A stretch of 12,465 nt of DNA. Source: CAJMGO01 sp900557305 (GTDB lineage: Bacteria; Bacillota_I; Bacilli_A; RF39; UBA660). The stretch's first letter is position 1. Every line of letters starts with the position of its first letter. Below the pieces are notes generated by a model. The model searched no databases. It was not told where the DNA came from and saw nothing but the letters and a program-made list of their open reading frames with translations. Position numbers and translations under genes: made by a program. Shown here piece by piece: positions 1 to 6,835 of the stretch. The stretch is from the NCBI GenBank assembly GCA_905212975.1, contig CAJMGO010000019.1:1-12465 (forward strand), in the 5' to 3' direction.

Positions 1-437
1 TTAATTTTTTATTATTAGAAGTATTTTCTTTATTTAAAATAATATTATAATTACCCCGTATTAAAAATATAATAAATATCAAAAAAATAAATAATAAATA
101 TTTAACTTTCCTTTTATCAAAAATAATAAATAATATTAAATTAAATAACATTATATAAAAAGAAAAAGTTGAATACGTCTCTATTATCATCCAAATAGAA
201 AAACATACTAAAATATAACTAAATAATTTATATTTCTTATCATTAATAAAATTTAAAATAATAGGAAAAAATAAAATCAATACCCAAGAAAAATAACCAG
301 AATTACCAAAAAATAATTGTAACTTACTCCCAACAATATTAATATTATTTAAATATGTATTAGAACTTCCAATAAGTATTATATTTTTTTATAAAAAGAA
401 TATTAAGTACATTAATATTTAATTTTCCGACAAATTG
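1..437 (-). pseudogene. 3' part of an O-antigen polymerase-like membrane protein, degraded at its 5' end
   Basis: An open minus-strand frame runs from 388 down past the window edge and encodes a highly hydrophobic protein with at least three membrane helices (GYFSWVLILFFPIILNF, a second starting LFSYILVCFSIW, and YLLFIFLIFIIFLI near the edge). Composition and layout resemble the C-terminal half of Wzy/O-antigen ligase-type proteins, which polymerise or transfer surface glycans in the cytoplasmic membrane. The frame has no start codon and is preceded by TAA at 389-391. The reading continues upstream in another frame (388-437, QFVGKLNINVLNILFIK) if one A is removed from the A7 run (384-390 on the plus strand), and then meets a further TAA at 438-440. 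So it is frameshifted and also lacks its N-terminal half. The family call is by overall character only; the 3' end is not in the window. Confidence 0.55.
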
Positions 438-443
438 TTACAT

Positions 444-465
444 TATTGTTGAACTATTGTTGAAC
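444..465. repeat. perfect tandem duplication of an 11-bp unit
   Basis: The unit ATTGTTGAACT occurs twice head to tail with no spacer. It lies in the noncoding gap between the HPt remnant and the membrane-protein remnant. It may be a replication-slippage scar at the junction where the 5' part of the downstream gene was lost. Confidence 0.6.
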
Positions 466-504
466 TTTTATTTATTATTTTTCACTATATAAAAAGTGCA
501 ATTA

Positions 505-867
505 CTATTTGCTCTTTAAATAAGTTTCTACAACATTTGATATTTTAAAAAACTCTAATTCTAATTCATGAAAATTATTAAGCACATAATCTTGATCATT
601 TTCTTTACTTTTCATTTCGTGATTGTAGGATAATTCAGCAAGTTTATCAAATTCAAAATATTTTAAATCGCTTTTTAATGCATGAACTGCTATTGCATAA
701 TTTGGCATATCATGTCTTAATTTAAACAATTTTAATTGTTCAAATTTATTTTGAGATTCTTTAAACCAATCAGATAACATATCATTATACGTTTCTAAAT
801 CACCCAAAAGTTCCATCCCCTTTTTATAATTAACACCATTTTCTAATAAATAATTCTCATCAATCAC
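505..867 (-). pseudogene. HPt (histidine phosphotransfer) domain, C-terminal piece of a broken hybrid histidine kinase
   Basis: The sequence encodes an HPt four-helix bundle: VHALKSD at residues 61-67 is the classic HxLKG/S phosphoacceptor motif with His62, followed by a charged helix (ELSYNHEMKSKE) typical of the domain. In phosphorelays this His receives phosphate from a receiver domain. The only start here is GTG at 867 with no Shine-Dalgarno sequence. Reading upstream in the same frame from 867 to 945 gives an uninterrupted 26-codon polar linker (EKSQVNNPIADQ...), which joins directly to the stop codon of the preceding receiver-domain fragment at 946-948. So this is the tail of a once longer protein (TM-kinase-receiver-HPt) cut off by a nonsense codon. 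The HPt sequence itself looks intact; independent translation is possible but unsupported. Confidence 0.75.
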
Positions 868-945
868 TTTATTTGATATTTTATCAGCAATAATTTCAGT
901 TTCTTGTTTTTGATCTGCAATTGGATTATTAACTTGAGATTTTTC

Positions 946-1383
946 TTATTCACCTTTTGTCAACATATCACTATTGTTAAACACAATATCTAATTTTTGT
1001 TTTATTTGTTCTTTATTAAATGGTTTTGCTATATAATCAACAAAGCCTTCACTTATATACTTTTCTTTAGCACCTGCTACTGCATCTGCAGTAAGAGCAA
1101 TCATAGTTGTTTTAAAGTTAGGATTTTCTATTGTAAAATACATCAGACAGCATACTAAAATTTTCATTGCTGTTGTGATTACTAATTCAGGATGTTTCAT
1201 CTGAATAATCGTTACTCCTAAACCAAAAAGTAAGTATAACCAAATTGGCATAACTTTTTTACTTAATCCAACATTCTTTCTTTTTACTATTAAAATAGTA
1301 AACACAACTAAGCTTAACAATCCAGATAATGAGAAAATTATTGTTAGTGTAAAGAGTCTTAAAAATTTATTAAAAATCCCCAA
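946..1383 (-). pseudogene. hybrid sensor histidine kinase remnant: membrane helices fused to a receiver-domain tail
   Basis: Residues 1-90 hold three membrane helices (about 8-34, 46-61 and 67-87) ending in YFTIENP, the edge of a polytopic sensor module. They run straight into TTMIALTADAVAGAKEKY and DYIAKPF, which are beta4-alpha4 and the conserved beta5 Lys of a response-regulator receiver domain. The HAMP-like linker, the HisKA His box, the ATPase domain, and the first half of the receiver with its phosphoacceptor Asp are all absent, so a large internal deletion joined two distant parts in frame, at about 1112-1130. The 5' end is also cut: the only start is TTG at 1383, just after an in-frame TAA, and further sensor helices would be expected. 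It ends at TAA 946-948, after which the same frame continues into the HPt domain. It cannot signal as it stands. Confidence 0.75.
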
Positions 1384-1399
1384 AACTCTTTACACTAAC
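1343..1399. repeat. perfect 15-bp inverted repeat at the 5' edge of the kinase remnant
   Basis: GTTAGTGTAAAGAGT at 1343-1357 is exactly the reverse complement of 1385-1399, with a 27-bp spacer. One arm lies inside the coding remnant (RLFTLT) and the other just upstream of it. No T-tract follows, so a terminator is unlikely. It sits where the gene lost its 5' part and may mark a rearrangement or template-switch event. Confidence 0.7.
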
Positions 1400-1446
1400 T
1401 TATACCAACCTTTTTTATAATTGCATTTTAGGTATAACCATTAAAT

Positions 1447-1866
1447 TTATTGATAATAATTAATATTGTCAACTATTTGTTTTACATAATTATATTCTTC
1501 TGCCGAATCTGTACCATGTATTATATTATCATGAAAATAATTTTCTGTTTTATATTTGTACAAATTTCTAATATTCTTTTTTAATATTTTCACAAAGGGA
1601 AAATCACTACTTTCTTTAGAATAAAATTCAATATCTAATATCACAATTTCATATTTAGAACTATTGCACATTTTAGTGGCTTTATATACACCTAACTCTC
1701 TTTGATTATTAAACTCATAAAGATTGCAAATTAGATTATAATATTTTTTTATTTCTATATTTTTTTTACTTTTTACAATTGTATTTTTCTCAATTTCACT
1801 ACATATACTGTCAAAATTTTTTTTCGATGAATTCCAGATAATGAAATATGCACTTTGTACCATCAT
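1447..1866 (-). CDS. small protein of unknown function in a glycan-type locus
   Basis: I do not firmly recognise this 139-aa protein. It is rich in Lys, Asn, Tyr and Ile, starts with a short hydrophobic stretch (QSAYFIIW) that looks like a buried beta strand rather than a signal peptide, and has another predicted strand at YEIVILDIEF. It ends with FHDNIIHGTDSAEEY, an Asp/His-rich motif reminiscent of small uncharacterised proteins found in capsule and teichoic-acid clusters. The start is chosen at the ATG at 1866 (an ATG at 1863 follows directly) because a weak GGA lies 9 nt upstream. The frame is open to 1902, but that would overlap the end of the dehydrogenase gene and use a poor start; ATG at 1875 is the other option. 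It begins 14 nt after the dehydrogenase stop, so it is probably the last live gene of the argS-ugd transcript. Confidence 0.6.
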   Translation of the reverse strand: MMVQSAYFIIWNSSKKNFDSICSEIEKNTIVKSKKNIEIKKYYNLICNLYEFNNQRELGVYKATKMCNSSKYEIVILDIEFYSKESSDFPFVKILKKNIRNLYKYKTENYFHDNIIHGTDSAEEYNYVKQIVDNINYYQ

Positions 1867-1879
1867 ATTTATCATTCCA

Positions 1880-3040
1880 TTAATTATTATTAAAAATATC
1901 ACGCGTAAAAATTTTTTTATTTTCTTCTATATTTTTATCAATTCTATTTGCTAATATTATTGATGAAACATTAATAAATTCCGATAAATCATTAATAATT
2001 TTACATTCTAAATATGTATTATCCTTTAATTTTGGTTCATAAATAATAACATTAATTCCATCACTTTTTAATTTTTTTATAATATCAATAATTGAACTTT
2101 CCCTAAAGTTATCACTATTACTTTTCATTGTTAAACGATAAATCCCAACTATTTTTGGTTTTTTATTTTTTATATAGTTTGCAATATATTCTTTTCTTGT
2201 ATTATTTGAATTAATAATTGCTTCAATTAAATTTTCAGGAATGTTTTGATAATTACTATATAACTGTTTACTATCCTTAGGCAAACAGTACCCACCATAA
2301 CCAAATGATGGATTATTATAATAATTACCTATTCTTGGATCCAAAGAAACTCCATTAATGATATCTTTTGGATTATAGCCCTTATCTAATGCAAATGTAT
2401 CAAGTTCGTTAAAAAACGCAACTCTCATTGCCAAATATGTATTTGAAAATAATTTAACCGACTCAGCCTCGTCAGAATTCATATATAAAACATCAACATC
2501 AGACTTTTCTGAACTATTTTTTAATATTTCTGCAAATTCTTTTCCATACTTTGATTTTGATCCAATAACAATTCTCGATGGATATAAATTATCATAAAGT
2601 GATCTTCCTTCTCTCAAAAATTCTGGTGAAAATATAATACTCATATTATATTTTTTTCTAATCATTTTTGTGTAACCAATTGGAACTGTAGATTTAATAA
2701 TTATAACAGCAGTATTATTAACCTTTTTTATTTTAGTTATTGTGTCTTCAATAGAAGAAGTATCAAACGAATTAGTTTTAAAATCAAAATTAGTCGGAGT
2801 GCATATTATAATATACTTTGAATTTTTAAAAGCCACCTGATAATCGCAAGTGGCTTTTAGATTCAATTCTTTATTATTCAAACAATAATAAATATCCTCA
2901 TCATCAATTGGACTTATATTATTGTTTATCATATTTATTTTTTCCTTATCTATATCATAAATGACAATTTCATTTTTTTCACTAAGAAGAACAGATAGAG
3001 AAAATCCGACATATCCTGCGCCAACAACACATAATTTCAT
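1880..3040 (-). CDS. ugd: UDP-glucose/GDP-mannose dehydrogenase family enzyme, most likely UDP-glucose 6-dehydrogenase
   Basis: This cytosolic enzyme oxidises a nucleotide sugar (usually UDP-glucose to UDP-glucuronate, 2 NAD+) for surface polysaccharide synthesis. The 386-aa protein is full length for the short bacterial form. The N-terminal Rossmann fold has GAGYVG at residues 7-12 with an acidic beta2 end (YDID). STVPIG (117-122) and FSPEFLREG (137-145) follow, then the helix NTYLAMRVAFFNEL. The catalytic Cys252 lies in GYGGYCLPKDSKQL. The C-terminal third is the substrate-binding Rossmann-like domain (KIVGIYRLTMKSNSDNFRESS). The exact sugar (glucose or N-acetylmannosamine) cannot be decided from the motifs, though this compact type is most often Ugd. 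It starts 4 nt after the argS stop with no strong Shine-Dalgarno, suggesting translation coupled to argS. No terminator is visible between the two. Confidence 0.92.
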   Translation of the reverse strand: MKLCVVGAGYVGFSLSVLLSEKNEIVIYDIDKEKINMINNNISPIDDEDIYYCLNNKELNLKATCDYQVAFKNSKYIIICTPTNFDFKTNSFDTSSIEDTITKIKKVNNTAVIIIKSTVPIGYTKMIRKKYNMSIIFSPEFLREGRSLYDNLYPSRIVIGSKSKYGKEFAEILKNSSEKSDVDVLYMNSDEAESVKLFSNTYLAMRVAFFNELDTFALDKGYNPKDIINGVSLDPRIGNYYNNPSFGYGGYCLPKDSKQLYSNYQNIPENLIEAIINSNNTRKEYIANYIKNKKPKIVGIYRLTMKSNSDNFRESSIIDIIKKLKSDGINVIIYEPKLKDNTYLECKIINDLSEFINVSSIILANRIDKNIEENKKIFTRDIFNNN

Positions 3041-3044
3041 TTTA

Positions 3045-4730
3045 CTATAATTTTTTAACTGGATTTATCCCTAGAATTTTCATTCCGTTTGATAAAACCG
3101 TTTTAGTTGAATTTAATAATGCAAGTCTTGATTGTCTTACTAATTCATCTTCTTCGTTCAATACTGATATATTTTTATAATATCTTGAAAATTTTTGAGC
3201 AACATCATATAAATAATTAGTAATAATTACTGATTCTTGAGTATTATATGAATTATCTACAACTTCTGGAAAATCATATAAACTATTTATTAATGAATAT
3301 TCTAAATCTTCCTTAAATTTATAAACTTCTTCATCAAAGCCACAATAATTTGCTTTTTCTAAAATAGAATTTATTCTCGCATAATTATACAGAAGATAAA
3401 TAGCTGAATTACCTTGGAAATCTGTTGCTGATTCTAAGTTAAAATTAACTGTTCTTTTTCTATTAACATTTAACATATTATATTTAATACAAGATGCCGC
3501 TAAATCTGCAATTTCATCATCAGATAAGTTTGTTCCTTTTTCTTTAAAAGTCATAGCTAGTTTTTCTTTAGCTTTTTCAATAAATTCTTCAAGTAAAACA
3601 ACTTTACCTTCTCTAGTAGCCATTTTGTCTCCATTTAATAACACAAAATCATATGAAACAAGTTTTGGAGCTGTAAATCCTAGAATGTCTAATGTTGCAG
3701 CAATTTGTTGCATATAAACTTCTTGATCTTCTCCTAAAACAATAACATTATTATCTTTATTTCTCTCTAATTTTGAAATAGTATAAGCTATATCTCTTAA
3801 TGGATATAATGATGTTTTATCTTCCCTAGTAAGAACTAATACTGGTGATTTTGTTGGTATATCGTATCCACTCAAATCAACATATAATCTACCATTTTCA
3901 TCTTCATGTAATTTTCCTTTTTCTTTTAATTGTTCTAATATTTCTGTGGTTTTATTTTCAAAAACAAAATCTGATTCATGTGTAAATCTATCCCATTTAA
4001 TATCCATTTTCTTGAAAATTTCTTGTTGTCCCTCAACACATATATCAGTAATCTTTTTAAATTTATCTCGAACTTCTTCATTTCCGTTTTCTAATTCATG
4101 CAAGTAATAGAAAATCTTTTCTTCTACTTCTTTATCTGTTTTACTTATATCATTTATTTCTATATATAATTTTAACATATCACTAAATGTAATTGTTTCA
4201 ATATTACCTAATTTTTCTACCCCTACTAATAACATTGAAATTTGTTTTCCAATATCATTTATGAAATAGTTTGATTCAACATTATAGCCTTCAAATTTAT
4301 ATAACCTAACTAAAAAATCACCTATAATACTGTTTCTTGATCTACCAATATGTGGTGAAGCATTTGGATTTATTGATGTATGTTCAATTAAAAGTTCTTT
4401 TCCATTTCCAATTTCATTTGAACCATAATTGCTTTCTTCTGAACTAATAGCTTCTAGTGTTTCTTTTGCTAAAAAATCTCTATTAATAGTAAAATTTAAA
4501 TATGGTCCAATAACCTTTACATCAGAAATAATATCTTCATTCATATTTAATTTTTCTGAAATTGCTTTTGCTTTTTCATGTGGATTTTTGGCTCCATCTA
4601 TACTTATAGTAAAACATGGTATAGCAAAATCTCCCATTTCTTCTTTAGGTGGTCTTACAACATCAATACTATCTAGTTTTATACCAACCTTTTCAATTTC
4701 TTCTTTAATGTATTTTTTTAAATTCAACAT
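3045..4730 (-). CDS. argS: arginyl-tRNA synthetase
   Basis: This class I aminoacyl-tRNA synthetase charges tRNA-Arg. The 561-aa length is normal. It has the N-terminal Add-1 domain (residues 1-85, GPYLNF at 75-80), the catalytic Rossmann fold with the HIGH-type signature as HIGR (127-130, in NASPHIGRSRNSIIGD), the GEDQ motif (333-336), and the ArgRS version of KMSKS as MATREGKVV (370-378), where the lysine is naturally moved. The C-terminal DALR anticodon-binding helices end in LGINPVKKL. The start ATG at 4730 follows GAGGGG at a good distance and a clear promoter at 4771-4798. I see no T-box leader in the 75-nt upstream gap. It appears intact and functional. Odd points: an essential translation gene sits between a tailoring operon and a glycan gene, and the operon upstream carries a degenerate ArgRS-like paralogue. 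Confidence 0.97.
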   Translation of the reverse strand: MLNLKKYIKEEIEKVGIKLDSIDVVRPPKEEMGDFAIPCFTISIDGAKNPHEKAKAISEKLNMNEDIISDVKVIGPYLNFTINRDFLAKETLEAISSEESNYGSNEIGNGKELLIEHTSINPNASPHIGRSRNSIIGDFLVRLYKFEGYNVESNYFINDIGKQISMLLVGVEKLGNIETITFSDMLKLYIEINDISKTDKEVEEKIFYYLHELENGNEEVRDKFKKITDICVEGQQEIFKKMDIKWDRFTHESDFVFENKTTEILEQLKEKGKLHEDENGRLYVDLSGYDIPTKSPVLVLTREDKTSLYPLRDIAYTISKLERNKDNNVIVLGEDQEVYMQQIAATLDILGFTAPKLVSYDFVLLNGDKMATREGKVVLLEEFIEKAKEKLAMTFKEKGTNLSDDEIADLAASCIKYNMLNVNRKRTVNFNLESATDFQGNSAIYLLYNYARINSILEKANYCGFDEEVYKFKEDLEYSLINSLYDFPEVVDNSYNTQESVIITNYLYDVAQKFSRYYKNISVLNEEDELVRQSRLALLNSTKTVLSNGMKILGINPVKKL

Positions 4731-4770
4731 AAAATCCCCTCTTTCACTAACAAAATTTTAATTTGCATAT

Positions 4771-4798
4771 ATTATAACGAAAACCTACCAAAAGTCAA
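4771..4798 (-). promoter_or_regulatory. sigma-A-type promoter of argS-ugd
   Basis: On the minus strand TTGACT (4793-4798) is followed by a 16-bp spacer and TATAAT (4771-4776). Transcription would start about 35 nt before the argS ATG, leaving a short leader with GAGGGG. The 16-bp stretch AAAAACTATTGACTTT (4791-4806), which includes the -35 box, is repeated exactly at the other promoter of the window. Confidence 0.8.
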
Positions 4799-4805
4799 TA
4801 GTTTT

Positions 4806-5864
4806 TTACATAAATGTATTAATAATTTCTAACAAACTCTTTTCCCAATTATTTTTGTAATACTTATTTTTAAACTTTATAATTTTTTTCTTATAGTAAG
4901 GTACTTTTCTTATAAATTGTTTTATTTCCTCATCACATATTTTACTCGATATTTTTCCTAAATTGTATTTTTCAATCATCTTAGCATTATAATTTTGTTC
5001 ATATGTACTTAATGGTATTAAATATGCTGGTACTTCGATTGAAATTGATTCACTTAATAACTGATGTCCTGCCGTAGATATTAAGCAAAAAGCATTTTCA
5101 AGATCACTTTTAAATTCATTTGAAAAAGTTTTAAAAGTAATATTGTTTGAATCAATATTAAATTTTTCTTTCGTATAAATAATTACATTATAATCTGTTA
5201 TATCTTTTAACGCTTTTACAATCTTTTCATAATTATTTGAATTTTCATATGGCGAAAAATATACTAAAATATGATTTTTCTTGTTTTTCACCTCATTTAA
5301 TGGAGATATTATTGGTGTAACAACTTTAACACTATCATCTTTTATAGTTATAGGAAAAAAAGATGATATTATTTTATAAGAATATTTTGGAAAAAAATAA
5401 TTAATTCTTTTCTTTTCTTCTAAAATAGAAAAATTTTTGATTTTTAGTTCATCTAAATATAGAAATTTTGATTGTTGTTCCATACAAATTAATGGTATAT
5501 CTGTTGCATAAGAATATTGAGCAACATTAGGTTCATAATCTGTTATTACTAAGTCTGGCACTCCTGAAAAAGCAGCTTCTACATTCATAGAAAATTTTAA
5601 AAATCCAGCAAATTGATCTATCTTTACTTCTTGATATTTTTTTATTGAAGTCTCAAAATCAATTCCTTTTGAATTACATGCTATCCATGGAATAAAAATT
5701 TCTAAAACTTTAAATTTTGGGAATTTATTTTTAAAATAATTAATATTATTATTAGTAGTAGCTATAACTATTTCATGACCATTATTCATTAGCAAATTAA
5801 TTACATTTGTTTGTCTACTTAAATGTCCATTTCCAATTCCACAAATTCCAATTAATATTTTCAT
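4806..5864 (-). CDS. GT-B glycosyltransferase, MurG/GT28-like
   Basis: This is a predicted cytosolic or peripheral-membrane glycosyltransferase using a nucleotide sugar. The N-terminal domain begins with a Rossmann strand and the glycine-rich loop GICGIGNGHLSR (7-17), typical of MurG/GT28 and of the archaeal/bacterial MJ1255-type family. The C-terminal donor-binding domain has FCLISTAGHQLLSES (260-273) and VPAYLIPLSTYEQNYNA (279-295), matching the family pattern of Gly-Gly/Gly-His, E and EQxxNA that holds the sugar nucleotide. Length (352 aa) is usual. It is the last gene of the long operon; its ATG overlaps the TGA of the S66 peptidase gene (ATGA). Donor and acceptor are unknown. In this context it may glycosylate a small product or peptide rather than lipid II, since a true MurG would normally sit with cell-division or murein genes. 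Confidence 0.82.
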   Translation of the reverse strand: MKILIGICGIGNGHLSRQTNVINLLMNNGHEIVIATTNNNINYFKNKFPKFKVLEIFIPWIACNSKGIDFETSIKKYQEVKIDQFAGFLKFSMNVEAAFSGVPDLVITDYEPNVAQYSYATDIPLICMEQQSKFLYLDELKIKNFSILEEKKRINYFFPKYSYKIISSFFPITIKDDSVKVVTPIISPLNEVKNKKNHILVYFSPYENSNNYEKIVKALKDITDYNVIIYTKEKFNIDSNNITFKTFSNEFKSDLENAFCLISTAGHQLLSESISIEVPAYLIPLSTYEQNYNAKMIEKYNLGKISSKICDEEIKQFIRKVPYYKKKIIKFKNKYYKNNWEKSLLEIINTFM

Positions 5865-6835
5865 TCAAAATAAGTCTCCACAACATGTTTATCATCTTTA
5901 TTTTTTGTTACTTTTATAATTGAACCATTTATTAATGTATGTACCGGATCTGTATGTCCTATATCTGTATTTATATAAATTGGAATATATAAATCAAAGA
6001 GATTATAATTAATTGCATCTTTTAGTGTTGTTCCTGTATAATTAATTTCATTTTCAATTCTTCCAAATAAAATAGCTTTACAACTAACAAACCATCCTGC
6101 ATTTTTAAATTGCCACATTGTTCTTAATATGTCTTCATTTGTCATTTCTGCCACATCAAAATACCAAACTATACCATCTTCTTGATATTTTTTTATAAAC
6201 TTTTTAACACAATCATATTTTGTTCCTATTATATCCTTTAAAGAATCTAAACATCCGCCTATAAGTCTTCCATTAAATTCTTTATCTTTTGTTATACATT
6301 CCCATGGTTGTTCTACTTTATCATCGTCTATTTTATACCCATATTCAATTTGATTTGGTGTTTTTCCATTTAAAAATTCAATGTTATTTTTTAACATTAA
6401 TTCTGGTAAACTATCATCGCCAAATGATTTTGCGTTAAAACTATATACTGTGGCAATATCCAATTTAGTTGTTATATAAAATAACAAGGGTGTAATGTCA
6501 GATTGTCCTTGTATCCACTTTGTATTTTTTTTCAATTGATTAAAATCTATTAAATTCATAATTTGAATTAAATAGTCTCCGCCTGAACAAGCAATTAATG
6601 CTTTTAATTCTTTGTTTTTTATTGCATTGTCAAATTCAACCGATCTATTAAATGCAGATGAGCTAACTCCATTTTCAGTATTTCTTACATATTGGTCTTC
6701 GATTACAGTGTATCCATAATCATTTAATTTTTCTATTCCCTTTTCAAATTTTTTCAACTTTTTACTTTTTACACCATTTGAAGGTGATATGATTCCTATT
6801 GTATCACCTTTTTTTATTTTTTCTGGATAAATCAT
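5861..6835 (-). CDS. peptidase S66 family (LD-carboxypeptidase / MccF-like)
   Basis: S66 enzymes are Ser-Glu-His hydrolases. LdcA trims murein tetrapeptides, while MccF detoxifies microcin C by splitting the aminoacyl-nucleotide amide. The 324-aa protein opens with the family hallmark KGDTIGIISPSNGV (9-22), has the nucleophile in GQSDIT (Ser112), GRLIGGCLDSL (189-199), the acid region IVWYFDVAEM (222-231), and the catalytic His294 in DIGHTDP. Close relatives usually have Glu where this protein has Asp227 (WFLEACDL-type motif), a conservative but unusual change; Glu230 is nearby. No signal peptide is visible, so it acts in the cytosol. It is coupled by 4-nt ATGA overlaps to both neighbours, which fits a role (processing or self-protection) in the same pathway as the ArgRS-like protein and glycosyltransferase. 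Murein recycling is the alternative. Confidence 0.88.
   Translation of the reverse strand: MIYPEKIKKGDTIGIISPSNGVKSKKLKKFEKGIEKLNDYGYTVIEDQYVRNTENGVSSSAFNRSVEFDNAIKNKELKALIACSGGDYLIQIMNLIDFNQLKKNTKWIQGQSDITPLLFYITTKLDIATVYSFNAKSFGDDSLPELMLKNNIEFLNGKTPNQIEYGYKIDDDKVEQPWECITKDKEFNGRLIGGCLDSLKDIIGTKYDCVKKFIKKYQEDGIVWYFDVAEMTNEDILRTMWQFKNAGWFVSCKAILFGRIENEINYTGTTLKDAINYNLFDLYIPIYINTDIGHTDPVHTLINGSIIKVTKNKDDKHVVETYFE

Noticed and set aside
480..505. Terminator after the HPt remnant
   Set aside because: CACT/AGTG gives only four base pairs, with a loop of about 8 nt and an A-rich tail.
1400..1437. Terminator after the small gene at 1447 (TTATACC pairing with GGTATAA)
   Set aside because: Only 7 bp of stem with a 24-nt loop and no T-tract; too weak to call.
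4429..4761. Plus-strand open frame of 110 codons opposite the start of argS
   Set aside because: It is antisense to a certain gene, low in complexity, and has no ribosome binding site or family resemblance.
4731..4805. T-box riboswitch in front of argS
   Set aside because: The leader is only about 35 nt after the -10 box, with no specifier stem, T-box sequence or terminator.
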